Below, in pieces: positions 18,310 to 27,604 of a stretch of 36,803 nt of DNA (its first letter is position 1; each line of letters begins with the position of its first letter). Origin of the DNA: Candidatus Pacearchaeota archaeon (lineage in GTDB: Archaea; Nanobdellota; Nanobdellia; Pacearchaeales; GW2011-AR1); NCBI GenBank assembly GCA_016866975.1, contig VGKP01000008.1, forward strand, positions 1 through 36,803. The letters are read 5' to 3'. A program made the position numbers and the translations under genes. The notes beneath the pieces are model-generated. The model was given only the letters and a program-made list of their open reading frames with translations. It was not told the origin of the DNA and made no database searches.

Positions 18310-18871
18310 TTGGCTTTGGTTTCTCTTCTGGTTTTATCTTCTTGACAAGGGATTTCAAGTCATCCAAGGATGATTTTTTGCGAGGAGAGTTCAGGCTAAC
18401 GGGAGAGTCGTAAACTGGGAGGATATCTATAACTGCCTCTCCAAATTTTTCTTCAACTGGCATCTCAGTTGATTTTGCCTTGAGATTGTCTTTGAGCAGT
18501 TTTGCCACTTTTTGCGCAAGAGTGAAAGCTTCTGCTGGCAGCTTGTCGGGTGATTCTACAGCCTTCTTTGGAACTATAAGAGTATGGCCTTCTGAGACAG
18601 GATTTATTTCCAAAACTGCTATTGCTTCACTATTTTCTTCGATTACGACAGTCTCAAAGTCCTTATCGATCATCATCCTATAAGGGCTTTTCTGAGGGCT
18701 CCCGCTTTTACCTGCCTGTGATTTTTGCTGATTGAGCATAGACTCAATCGCTTCAGGGGACATAGAGTCTATCTGAACCTGGGCCTTAACTTTTTGGTCG
18801 GGTGGAAGATGCTGGATCTGCTGGGAAAGCTGAGCTTTTAACTCTTTTACTTCTTCAGGTGTCAATGTCAT
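18245..18871 (-). CDS. HIT-domain-like protein apparently lacking the His triad
   Basis: 'AIAVLEINPVSEGHTLIVPKKAVESPDKL' HIT core, but GEAVIDILPVY in place of HxHxH. Confidence 0.65.
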   Translation of the reverse strand: MTLTPEEVKELKAQLSQQIQHLPPDQKVKAQVQIDSMSPEAIESMLNQQKSQAGKSGSPQKSPYRMMIDKDFETVVIEENSEAIAVLEINPVSEGHTLIVPKKAVESPDKLPAEAFTLAQKVAKLLKDNLKAKSTEMPVEEKFGEAVIDILPVYDSPVSLNSPRKKSSLDDLKSLVKKIKPEEKPKPIKIKKESNPELPLIRRSRRIP

Positions 18872-18936
18872 GATGATTGAAAGAGAGACGGGTTTAAAGA
18901 ATTAATGGGGAGAGGTTTATAAACACTCGTAGAAAT

Positions 18937-18975
18937 CCTCTACCTTTAGGTAGAGGTTAAAACCCGAAGGGTTTT
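18937..18975 (+). repeat. Twin hairpin of unknown function
   Basis: CCTCTACCtttaGGTAGAGGttAAAACCCgaaGGGTTTT. Confidence 0.5.
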
Positions 18976-19117
18976 ATGACTTATAACTTTTTTATGAATA
19001 TTGGGAGGGTAAATCTCTAAGTCAGAAAAAAGGAAAGAGATTTTGGAATGGCATATAGTATTATTTTGGGAACTGCTTTTTAGTTTGAGGCAAAACTTCT
19101 TACGAAAGGTATAAACT

Positions 19118-19552
19118 TTAAGAATTTTGAGAATGTATTTCTCTTGACATAATTTTTTCTGATAGTATCCTGAAAAATTCTATCAAAGTCGCTGCCCTTT
19201 CTTCTTGAATTGTATTTTTCTTTCTCTCTTCTTCTGCTTCATGGAGCTCTGAAATTATCATTTCAAGGCCTATAGATGCCTGATAGGTTGTCTCTTTTGG
19301 AGACATGTTTGTCAATGCATTCTTTGGAACGCTGTAGAAATTCATGATAGCATCAGTAAAGCTTTTACCGTATCTATTTTTCGGTAGGTCATGCCTATCA
19401 GAGATAATCCTCTTGAACCGGTTATAATGATATTCTAGACTCTGAATCGTCTTTTTTATGAGTCTGTATTCTCTAGGATCATTTCTTATGGTACTGCACA
19501 TTAAAATTAGGCTGTAGGCTGTCAGATCATCAAAAGCTAAAAATCCTTTCAT
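19118..19552 (-). CDS. Hypothetical protein
   Basis: 144-aa soluble ORF, no recognised motif. Confidence 0.55.
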   Translation of the reverse strand: MKGFLAFDDLTAYSLILMCSTIRNDPREYRLIKKTIQSLEYHYNRFKRIISDRHDLPKNRYGKSFTDAIMNFYSVPKNALTNMSPKETTYQASIGLEMIISELHEAEEERKKNTIQEERAATLIEFFRILSEKIMSREIHSQNS

Positions 19553-19620
19553 TTGATTTATTGTCTATTCTATCTTAAAAATATACATCATCTGTGCAAA
19601 GTAGGAACAAAGAGCAGAAA

Positions 19621-19896
19621 TTATCCGAATGCCCTGCGATAATCTTCTATTGTGACTGAAGAAATGCCTGGGATTGTTGCAAGCCTGTTTTCCACAAGAT
19701 CCGTGCCTTTCTCTTCAGGCATGTCCATTTTCACTTTGAGCGCTTTTAAGCCAAAGGCAATTGGGACTTCTTCAAATGAGAGGTTCTTTGCACCTTCAGG
19801 AACGAGCAAGTCTTGAGCTTTTTTCTTTACTTCTTCGAGGCTGACTTCTAGAGACTCTGGCATGAGCTTAACAATGATTACGACTGTTGCTGGCAT
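19621..19896 (-). CDS. Elongation factor 1-beta (archaeal)
   Basis: MPATVVIIVKLMPESLEVSLEEVKKKA...IAFGLKALKVKMDMPEEKGTDLVENRLATIPGISSVTIEDYRRAFG. Confidence 0.93.
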   Translation of the reverse strand: MPATVVIIVKLMPESLEVSLEEVKKKAQDLLVPEGAKNLSFEEVPIAFGLKALKVKMDMPEEKGTDLVENRLATIPGISSVTIEDYRRAFG

Positions 19897-19926
19897 ACTC
19901 TTTTTTGATAAAGAGGCTATTTAAGT

Positions 19927-20142
19927 CTATCTTTTCTTGCCCGAAACTTTCTTCCGAGTACTAGCAATCAATGTTATCAACCCTAAAAAAACCACTATCA
20001 CTCCTTCCAGTATATGCATATAATGAGATTCATCACTAGAACCAAGGGCCTGATTGTGATATACATGGGGCAAAAAGAGCCAAATAAGCCCTATAAACAA
20101 CAAAACACTTCCGATGACATATAGGGTTCTCTCAATTTTCAT
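19927..20142 (-). CDS. Small membrane protein
   Basis: 71 aa, two TM segments. Confidence 0.5.
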   Translation of the reverse strand: MKIERTLYVIGSVLLFIGLIWLFLPHVYHNQALGSSDESHYMHILEGVIVVFLGLITLIASTRKKVSGKKR

Positions 20143-20173
20143 AAAAAAATAAATAAATTATTGTCTTGCAGGC

Positions 20174-20536
20174 TTATTCCTTAACAGCGTAAGCCACAAG
20201 AAGGGAGACGATACCGATCACTAAGTGAAGAACGGTGATGCTCTGGTTGATATTAAGAAGATCCATCAACATTTTGTCAACGCCTGGAATGAATCCGAGA
20301 ACGCCGAGAACAATTCCGATCCAACCGATTGAAAGGTTGTATCCCTTACCTTCACCCTTGATCCCTACCCAAATACCAAAGAGACCTGCGATCACGTGAA
20401 GGATGCTTTGGAAGAGGTTGACTCCAAAGAGATCTAGAATAGCTCCTTTCTGAGCAGGAAGGAAGAATCCCCAGAGTCCTATGATTAGGAGAACTATACC
20501 CAATACCAAAGCAAAGGTTTTTTGTACGTTAGCCAT
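20174..20536 (-). CDS. DUF4383-like four-TM membrane protein
   Basis: MANVQKTFALVLGIVLLIIGLWGFF...LFGVNLFQSILHVIAGLFGIWVG; SD-like aggagg upstream of ATG at 20536. Confidence 0.65.
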   Translation of the reverse strand: MANVQKTFALVLGIVLLIIGLWGFFLPAQKGAILDLFGVNLFQSILHVIAGLFGIWVGIKGEGKGYNLSIGWIGIVLGVLGFIPGVDKMLMDLLNINQSITVLHLVIGIVSLLVAYAVKE

Positions 20537-20619
20537 AATACCTCCTTTCACTGTTATGATGTGCTTTCATTAGGCTGAGGGTGTATTTAAAGCTTATTTA
20601 TCACCTAGAGTTTCCGACT

Positions 20620-21891
20620 TTAGCTTATAAATACCTCCTCAAACCTCTCTAGTCTATCAGGTTTATTTTCTATCACAACAATCTCTCTGACAAGAGAGAT
20701 TGTAGATTTCTCTTTGAGATAAGCACAGCATTCTCCGATAGTCATAGACTTTCCAGACCGATACATCAAAAGCACGATGTGCCACCACACTCTGAAGAAT
20801 GTGGTTTGTTGCAGGCACTCGTGCTTTGGATGCTCAAGGAACAACTCCAGCTTAAAAGCTGGAGTTTTAGTCAAGTTCCTTGACATAAAAAGGCTCAGCA
20901 CTGCATAGGCCATGGTAGCAAGGATTGAATGTCGAACAATCCCTTCTCTTCTTGCGAAGAAAACCGTAGCAAAGCCAAGGTTTTGTTTTATGTCTCGATG
21001 GTACGTTTCTATTTTCCATCGCAGTTTATATGCGCTTATTATCTCAGCGGCATCATTGTCAATGTTAGTTGAAATAAGATGAGCTTTGCCAACAAGCTCA
21101 TCATCTTTGTTTGTCTGTTCTGATATGATCATCTTTACCGACGGTAGATTGTTCAGTATAACAATTGAAGACCACGTCTGATAAGTGTTGCCTTTAACAA
21201 CTGTTTCGTTCAATTTCTGAGAGTGGATTCTCTCAGAAATAAAAGATAAGGATTGCCATCTCCTTTTCTTGTGCAACTTTATCTTCCTGTTTGTCATTAT
21301 AGAACAAACAACTCTTGTCTTCATTTTGAGGCATTTTTTAATAAGTTCATGGTCTGAATACCAAGAGTCAAATAAAATCGTGTGAATCTTGATTTTTAAC
21401 GACGATAATCTATCAATCAAAGATTGAGCCATCTCAATCTTCGAGTCAGTATTTTTTGAATATAGCTCTGGGAAAATTGGTAATTGTAATAATGGAGTCC
21501 AAAGCAGAGCAGTAAAGAACTGATGTCCTTTAATTTGCTTTCCAGAATTATGGTCATGATGATACTGTGCTTCTTGCACGGTATCTCCATTCCTTTCAAC
21601 TAATGTATCGTCTATAATCAGATAAACTGGAGTATTCTTGAAGAGATACCTTGCTTTCTCCAAGTATCTCTTTGTAAGCATTTCTTGTTCACATTTTGCT
21701 TCTGTGATGGCATAATTCAGTTCAGATTGATGCCTTATTTCAGAGGAAGCCTCTGAAATTTTCTTTACAGTCTTATCCGCTAGTGAGATCAGGCCATTGA
21801 CATACTGAACGATGCATCTAAAGCTGCCTTTCGTAAACGCCTTCCTAGCAAACGCTAATATACTCTTTACCTCTTTTATAATCGGAAGCAT
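20620..21891 (-). CDS. DDE transposase (IS4/IS701-like superfamily) carrying an in-frame PE1 insertion
   Basis: 'LIIDDTLVERNG', 'ILFDSWYSDHELI', 'YKLRWKIETYHRDIKQNLGF' (Y-x2-R-x3-E-x6-K type signature); PE1 peptide after MAYAVLSLFM. Confidence 0.88.
   Translation of the reverse strand: MLPIIKEVKSILAFARKAFTKGSFRCIVQYVNGLISLADKTVKKISEASSEIRHQSELNYAITEAKCEQEMLTKRYLEKARYLFKNTPVYLIIDDTLVERNGDTVQEAQYHHDHNSGKQIKGHQFFTALLWTPLLQLPIFPELYSKNTDSKIEMAQSLIDRLSSLKIKIHTILFDSWYSDHELIKKCLKMKTRVVCSIMTNRKIKLHKKRRWQSLSFISERIHSQKLNETVVKGNTYQTWSSIVILNNLPSVKMIISEQTNKDDELVGKAHLISTNIDNDAAEIISAYKLRWKIETYHRDIKQNLGFATVFFARREGIVRHSILATMAYAVLSLFMSRNLTKTPAFKLELFLEHPKHECLQQTTFFRVWWHIVLLMYRSGKSMTIGECCAYLKEKSTISLVREIVVIENKPDRLERFEEVFIS
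20765..20884 (-). repeat. PE1 copy E, 120 nt, in frame inside the transposase
   Basis: Reverse complement of copy C with one base difference; encodes SRNLTKTPAFKLELFLEHPKHECLQQTTFFRVWWHIVLL. Confidence 0.95.
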
Positions 21892-22007
21892 AATGTCGAG
21901 CCTCCCTGTAAAGGGAGGCTATGCTTCTACAACTATTTTTAGATTTATTTAAAAAGGATTTTCGGAAACTCTAGTTATCACGCCGAGGAGAATGTTTGTA
22001 AAAATTT

Positions 22008-22715
22008 TTATGATGAAACGCCTGTAGGATATTTGAAGAATACTTTTTGGCCTTTTCTGAGAAAGGCTGGAGATTGCACAGGGTACTCGATGCGACATGC
22101 TATTCCTCGGTTTGATTTGGAATGTTCCGTGAATTTTGCGATTAGCAAAGGATTATTGTAATGGGCTGCTATGGCTGCTCCTGTGACTCCACAGCCTTGC
22201 TGCTCGACATGGTGGATAAGAGTTGCGAGAGGTGGGCGTGGAAGCTCGACTAATGCTTCGGGTGAAATGCAAAGATAGGTGCCGCGAGACAGCAGCGAGA
22301 GAGAATAGTTTGTTTTTCTATCTTGGTGTTCGATGAGAAGGTTCGCACCTAGAAGTTCAGGTGTTATTTCAACTCCCATTTTTTCCGAAAGTACCTGGCA
22401 ATCGTAAGGAGAAACTGCAAAGATTTGCCGTTGCTGCAGGATCTGTGTGCCTTTATGGTAGAGTGCGCGTTCTCTGCCTGTAGAGGAAGCAACACCACCG
22501 TGATGTCGATCTCCCTTGATACCTTCAATGGTGACTTCTAACGTATCGACTTCACGCGTTATTGAATAGGACATGATTTTAGCAATATTTCTTGGCTCGT
22601 TTGTGAAGAGGACTTTGGTGATGATGCCTACTTCTGGAATATTTGCAAGCAGTATCTCATCGAGTTTTGCTCTTTGTGCTTGGAGGTATTCGAAGCGGCT
22701 GTTATGGAAAAACAT
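22008..22715 (-). CDS. MOSC-domain-like protein
   Basis: 'IEGIKGDRHHGGVASSTGRERALYHKGTQILQQRQ...LLGANLLIE...GCGVTGAAI' matches MOSC pattern. Confidence 0.75.
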   Translation of the reverse strand: MFFHNSRFEYLQAQRAKLDEILLANIPEVGIITKVLFTNEPRNIAKIMSYSITREVDTLEVTIEGIKGDRHHGGVASSTGRERALYHKGTQILQQRQIFAVSPYDCQVLSEKMGVEITPELLGANLLIEHQDRKTNYSLSLLSRGTYLCISPEALVELPRPPLATLIHHVEQQGCGVTGAAIAAHYNNPLLIAKFTEHSKSNRGIACRIEYPVQSPAFLRKGQKVFFKYPTGVSS

Positions 22716-22833
22716 GCTGCAATCACAGAGAAAGAGTATTTAAGGATTGAGGTTGCAATTGTTCTTTTCTCTGATAGCTTTTTGAGCAATATATTTCCAC
22801 AATTCTTTTAAAGCGTAAAACTCTGAGTGCATT

Positions 22834-23769
22834 ATGGATGGATACTCAAAATTGGTGGAAAGAGTTGCAACGGCTTCTGGACTACCAGTTGAAGAAATAG
22901 AAAGGAAGGTAGAGGCCAAAAGAGCTAAACTTTCAGGTCTTGTTTCTAAGGAAGGCGCGTGCCAGATTGTCGCTTCTGAACTAGGGATAAACTTTGATAA
23001 AGAAAGAATAAAGATATCTGAGCTTGTCGAAGGTATGAAAAGAGCAAATGTTTTGGGCAAGGTTTTCCAGGTATTTCCTGTAAGGACATATACTAAGGCA
23101 GGGAGAGAAGGCAAGGTAGCCAGCTTTATGATTGCTGATGAAGGAGGAAGCGTAAGGATAGTCTTGTGGGATGTTAATCACATCTCATTGGTCGAGCAAG
23201 GTAAGGTCCAGGAAGGAGAGGTAATAGAGATATCTCATGGAAGCGTCAGAAATGGTGAGTTGCATCTTTCATCTTTTGGAGACATAAAGATAAGCAAGGA
23301 ACAAATAGCGCAAGTAAAAGTTGAGAGGAATATTCTGGTCAAAAGCCTTAAAGATGCGAGACCTGGACAGAGCCTCAAGACCAGAGCAGTAGTAGTACAA
23401 GTCTTTGATCCAAGATATTTTGAAGTCTGCCCCGAATGCGGTAAGAAAGTTGTTGAAGAAGAGTGCGCCGTTCATGGGAAAGTCACCCCGCAAAGAAGAG
23501 CTTTGTTGAGTATAGTATTAGATGATGGGACAGAAACGATGAGGGCAGTTCTTTTCAGCGAGCAGATTAAGTCTCTCGGGATAGATGATGAAACTGTATT
23601 TTCTCTTGAAAAATTTGCTGAATATAAGAAGCATCTCCTTGGAGAGGAGAAGGTATTTTCTGGGACTGTCAAGAGTAATTCATTGTACAATACAATAGAT
23701 TTCACAATCCAAGGTGTGGAAGAAGTTGATCCTCAAACGCTTATCAAGGAACTTGAAGCTAAGGCTTAA
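22834..23769 (+). CDS. RPA-like single-stranded DNA-binding protein (OB folds and zinc finger)
   Basis: 'VLGKVFQVFPVRTYTKAGREGKVASFMIADEGGSVRIVLWD' OB fold; CPECGKKVVEEECAVHG. Confidence 0.85.
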   Translation: MDGYSKLVERVATASGLPVEEIERKVEAKRAKLSGLVSKEGACQIVASELGINFDKERIKISELVEGMKRANVLGKVFQVFPVRTYTKAGREGKVASFMIADEGGSVRIVLWDVNHISLVEQGKVQEGEVIEISHGSVRNGELHLSSFGDIKISKEQIAQVKVERNILVKSLKDARPGQSLKTRAVVVQVFDPRYFEVCPECGKKVVEEECAVHGKVTPQRRALLSIVLDDGTETMRAVLFSEQIKSLGIDDETVFSLEKFAEYKKHLLGEEKVFSGTVKSNSLYNTIDFTIQGVEEVDPQTLIKELEAKA

Positions 23770-23803
23770 AAATATTTATAAAAACACACTAATTAATATT
23801 GCG

Positions 23804-24514
23804 ATGGGGTATGAGTATACTTATCTGATATTTGTCTTGCTTTTTGCTGCTTTGTGGATGATTCTTTATTTCTGGAGAAGAGATATACGTAGCGAGATGA
23901 CTTTTATGAGTGTGCTTTTTGGCTTTGCAGGTCCGATTGGAGAGACAGCGCATATACAGGACTGGTGGCAACCTCTTACAATAACAGGCACAAAAATAGG
24001 GCTGGAGGATTTTCTTATAGGTTTTTTCATAGGAGGAGTTGCAGCCTCAATATATGAAGAAGTATTCAAGAAAAAACTAAGACCCAGGAAAATATCTGAA
24101 AAAAGAGCCAAATTTGAAAATTATCACTTCATATTACATCTGGCATTATTTGGAGCATTATTCTTTGGCAGTTTCTATTTACTTGGAGTGCATTCTTTCT
24201 ATTCCTGCATCATAGCATTTGTATTTGGAATCTCTACAATATGGATACATAGGAAAGACCTAATACTTGATTCTTTGTTCAGTGGAGCTTTGATGCTTGT
24301 TATAGGATCAATATTATATTTTGTCTTGGAAATATTCACGCCAGGATTCATACGTGAACTGTGGTATCTGCCAGACTATTGGTTCTCTACATTGTTTTTA
24401 GGAATACCCATCGCGGAATATATAGGGTATTTTCTCGCAGGCGCATATATTGGGCCTTTATATGAGTTCTGGAAAGAGCGCAGAATAGCAGTCTTTAGGG
24501 GAAAAAGAAAATGA
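23804..24514 (+). CDS. Multi-TM membrane protein of unknown function
   Basis: Hydrophobic ORF; ATG at 23804 preceded by AT-rich aaaaatatttataaaa (TATA-like). Confidence 0.6.
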   Translation: MGYEYTYLIFVLLFAALWMILYFWRRDIRSEMTFMSVLFGFAGPIGETAHIQDWWQPLTITGTKIGLEDFLIGFFIGGVAASIYEEVFKKKLRPRKISEKRAKFENYHFILHLALFGALFFGSFYLLGVHSFYSCIIAFVFGISTIWIHRKDLILDSLFSGALMLVIGSILYFVLEIFTPGFIRELWYLPDYWFSTLFLGIPIAEYIGYFLAGAYIGPLYEFWKERRIAVFRGKRK

Positions 24515-24963
24515 TGTATCGTACTCATCTCGTATTTGCTTTATTCTTAGGGCTAATTTTCTTCCCTTACATGCAAGATAAGATATTTTTTATCCCTGTG
24601 CTGCTATTGAGCAGCATGCTGCCTGACATTGACTGCATGCATTCTAAATTGGGAAAACATTGGATATGGAGGCCATTGCAGTGGTGCATCAAACATCGAG
24701 GTGTTTTCCATAGCTTCACATTATGCTTATTAGCAGCATTGCTCATATCATTCACTTTTCCAGTCATAGCTTTTCCATTTTTTCTTGGATACGCTAGCCA
24801 TCTTTTTGGAGATGCAATGACAAATGAAGGAATAAGGCCTTGGTGGCCAACAAAAAAAGAATTAAAGGGATTTTTTAAGACTGGAGGCAAAGTCGAGAAA
24901 GTAGTATTTATATGCCTCTTAGTCGGATGCGCAGTGTTAGTACTAAAATTCTTAATCATTTAA
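24511..24963 (+). CDS. DUF457/YdjM-like membrane-bound metal-dependent hydrolase
   Basis: 'LLLSSMLPDIDCMHSK...KHRGVFHSFTLCLLAALL...GYASHLFGDAMTNEGIRPWWP'. Confidence 0.85.
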   Translation: MMYRTHLVFALFLGLIFFPYMQDKIFFIPVLLLSSMLPDIDCMHSKLGKHWIWRPLQWCIKHRGVFHSFTLCLLAALLISFTFPVIAFPFFLGYASHLFGDAMTNEGIRPWWPTKKELKGFFKTGGKVEKVVFICLLVGCAVLVLKFLII

Positions 24964-25031
24964 TTGTATCATTATACATTCTACTTTTCAGCACCATCAT
25001 CTTTATATATCACGCGGGATTTTTTGAGCTA

Positions 25032-27524
25032 ATGGCGAAGACCGACGAAGAAAAGAGTTCTAAGAAAGAAAAAGGGGAAGCAAAAGAAGAGGAAGCTAAA
25101 CTGACCGACATACCAGGTATTGGACCCGGCATCGCGGCGAAACTTGAAGCTGCCGGAGTATATGATTTGATGGGTCTAGCAGTGATGTCGCCTCCAGCAT
25201 TATCCGAGCTAGCAGGAATTGGAGAAGCAGTTGCTCGAAAGGCAATTCAATCTGCACGCAGTTTAATGAAACTTGGATTTACTGATGGAGTGGAGTTTGC
25301 AAAGAAGAGAGATGACATTTTCACTATAGGCACGGGGAGCAAAAACCTTGATGCACTTCTGGGAGGAAGAGGAATAGAAACTAAAGCATTGACCGAGGCG
25401 TATGGCGCATTTGGCAGCGGAAAGAGCCAATTGGGCTTTACGCTTGCGGTACGTGCACAATTGCCGAAAGAACATGGCGGTGCAAATGGGAAGGCTGTGT
25501 TTATAGACACTGAAGGCACTTTCAGACCTGAAAGAATAAGGCAGATTGCGGAAGGGATGGGGGCAAACCCTGAGAAAGTACTCAAGAATATACTTGTTGC
25601 ACGAGCTTTCAATTCTGACCATCAAATCCTTTTAATGGATAGAGTCTCGGAGCTTATCAAGGAAGGAGAGCCAATAAGGCTTATTATAATAGACTCTCTT
25701 ACTGCACATTTCAGGGCGGAGTTTGCGGGAAGAGGGCAGTTAGCTGACAGACAGCAGAAGCTCAATCGCTATCTCCATAATTTGATGAAAATGGCTGAAC
25801 AGCACAATCTTGCAGTATATCTGACAAATCAAGTCATGGCGAATCCTGGAATGATGTTTGGCGATCCTACGACACCAGTTGGGGGCAATATCATCGGACA
25901 TGCCTGCCTTACTGAAGACAGCCTAATACAATTAGCGGATGGGAGCATATTGGAGATAAATAAGATGGGCCCTGGAAGAGTCATGTCTTCTTCATTTAGG
26001 GAAATGAGCTTAAATCCCGCCATTTCAGGTCAGGTCTTTATCAATAAAGATGTTAAAAGCCTTTATACTATAATTACCAATGGGCAAATAACTTGCTCTC
26101 CATTGCATAGATTTTTCAGCATCAATAATTTTGAAGTAGTTGAAAAAGAAGCAAAAGACCTTATTGAAGGTGATTTTATTGCTCAGGCATCTGAGATTAA
26201 TATTCTTGGGGAAGATATCAGGGTCCCCGAGTTCAAGGTTAGGAGAATAGGTAAATTGAACGAGAAAAGTTCTAATGTGCTCAAGGAAAATATGCGGCAA
26301 GACCGGATAAGCAGGAAGGAAATATGCAAAAACATAGGGATAACTCCCCGTCAATTAAGGAGAGTATTAAACCAAGAATGGCCTACCTCAATGGAAGTAC
26401 TGGATGGTTTGCAGTCATACGGAGGAAATCAAGTCCTTGAGATTGTTCCTGTAACAACTTATAAGCACAGAGACCTGAAGATGCCAGAATTTGTTACTCC
26501 CGGTCTTGCTCAGATATTCGGATATTTCATTGGGGATGGGAACCTGGAGAAAAGAGGGATAAGATTTAGAGATGCACGATACGAGGTCTTGGAGCATTAC
26601 AGTAAATTGTTTTCTAAGATTTTTAATGTAGCAGGCAGCATCACAAAATTAAGCGGAAAGAACTGCTATAGCTTAAACATTAACTCAAGAGAAATAAGCG
26701 ATCTATTCTCCTTGATGCTTCCCAAAATATACGAGTATATAGGAAAATCAAAGAAAGAAAGCGTTATTGCCTTCATCAGAGGGTTTGTAGATGCAGAAGG
26801 ACATGCAAATAAAAAAAGAGCATACATCTCTGTATCCCAAAAGAAATCAATGGTATTGAAATACCTGCAGCTTTTCTTATTAAGAGCAGGGATAAGAAGC
26901 ACCGTCAAATTTGACATTGGAAGAAAAAAAATTGGCGTATTGAGGATAATAGATAAGGATATATTAGGATATATGCAGATAGGATTTACTGCTTCTGACA
27001 AGCAAAAGATTTTTTTGGATAAAGTCAAGGAACTTGAAAGGAAATATACTTACGAGATGACTCCTGTAAAAAGAGACGAGTTGTCTGCTTTAATGAGGGC
27101 GTGTGGTTTGAAGCCTTTCTCCGTTATCAAATACAGATCTGAAAATTACCTCTGGGTCAGCAGGAAAGAGCTAGAAATTGCATTCAAGGCATTGATGAAT
27201 TCAACTATAACGGATAGACAGATAAAACAGAAGATTGAGTTTATAGGCAAAATCCTGCAGGGGGAAATAAGGTTTGAGAAGATAAGGAAGATAAAAATAG
27301 AAGACAATAGTGGTAAAGTGTTATATGATTTCTCTGTTCCAAATATGGAAAATTACGTTGCAAATGGATTCATTGTTCACAATTCTACATACAGGATGTA
27401 CCTTAGGAGAGGAAAACAAGGAAGCAGAGTCGCTAAACTGATTGACTCACCCAACTTGCCAGATAATGAGACAGTGTTTTTTGTCACAAAAGCAGGCGTA
27501 AAGGACGAAGAAGAAAAAGAGTAG
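25032..27524 (+). CDS. radA: DNA repair and recombination protein RadA, interrupted by an intein
   Basis: HhH 'DIPGIGPGIAAKLEAAGV'; Walker A 'YGAFGSGKSQLGF'; 'GGNIIGHA' | intein | 'STYRMYLRRGKQGSRVAKLIDSPNLPDNE'. Confidence 0.95.
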   Translation: MAKTDEEKSSKKEKGEAKEEEAKLTDIPGIGPGIAAKLEAAGVYDLMGLAVMSPPALSELAGIGEAVARKAIQSARSLMKLGFTDGVEFAKKRDDIFTIGTGSKNLDALLGGRGIETKALTEAYGAFGSGKSQLGFTLAVRAQLPKEHGGANGKAVFIDTEGTFRPERIRQIAEGMGANPEKVLKNILVARAFNSDHQILLMDRVSELIKEGEPIRLIIIDSLTAHFRAEFAGRGQLADRQQKLNRYLHNLMKMAEQHNLAVYLTNQVMANPGMMFGDPTTPVGGNIIGHACLTEDSLIQLADGSILEINKMGPGRVMSSSFREMSLNPAISGQVFINKDVKSLYTIITNGQITCSPLHRFFSINNFEVVEKEAKDLIEGDFIAQASEINILGEDIRVPEFKVRRIGKLNEKSSNVLKENMRQDRISRKEICKNIGITPRQLRRVLNQEWPTSMEVLDGLQSYGGNQVLEIVPVTTYKHRDLKMPEFVTPGLAQIFGYFIGDGNLEKRGIRFRDARYEVLEHYSKLFSKIFNVAGSITKLSGKNCYSLNINSREISDLFSLMLPKIYEYIGKSKKESVIAFIRGFVDAEGHANKKRAYISVSQKKSMVLKYLQLFLLRAGIRSTVKFDIGRKKIGVLRIIDKDILGYMQIGFTASDKQKIFLDKVKELERKYTYEMTPVKRDELSALMRACGLKPFSVIKYRSENYLWVSRKELEIAFKALMNSTITDRQIKQKIEFIGKILQGEIRFEKIRKIKIEDNSGKVLYDFSVPNMENYVANGFIVHNSTYRMYLRRGKQGSRVAKLIDSPNLPDNETVFFVTKAGVKDEEEKE
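25905..27383 (+). other. RadA intein (493 aa) with LAGLIDADG-type homing endonuclease
   Basis: Starts CLTEDSLI, ends ENYVANGFIVHN followed by Ser; 'LAQIFGYFIGDGN' and 'FIRGFVDAEGHANK'. Confidence 0.93.
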
Positions 27525-27604
27525 AATTGAGAAGAAAAAGAAAGGTATTTTTCTAGGCTCTTGATATGGGCAAGATATAAAAGAGCTCAAAACCATTTTG
27601 TGTG

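Larger units (their letters stand above)
20605..21974 (-). mobile_element. Insertion sequence (IS4-superfamily-like DDE), about 1370 bp, 13-bp TIRs, 7-bp TSD TTATCAC
   Basis: TIR CTAGAGTTTCCGA at 20605-20617 and its reverse complement TCGGAAACTCTAG at 21962-21974; flanks TTATCAC at 20598-20604 and 21975-21981. Confidence 0.92.

Noticed and set aside
20605-21974. PE1 as a MITE of the local IS
   Set aside because: PE1 ends (GTCAAGG.../...TTTTGAT) share no sequence with the IS TIR CTAGAGTTTCCGA and PE1 lacks a 7-bp TSD.
24567-24959. 130-aa ORF antisense to the YdjM-like gene
   Set aside because: Shadow ORF; the + strand protein has clear family motifs.
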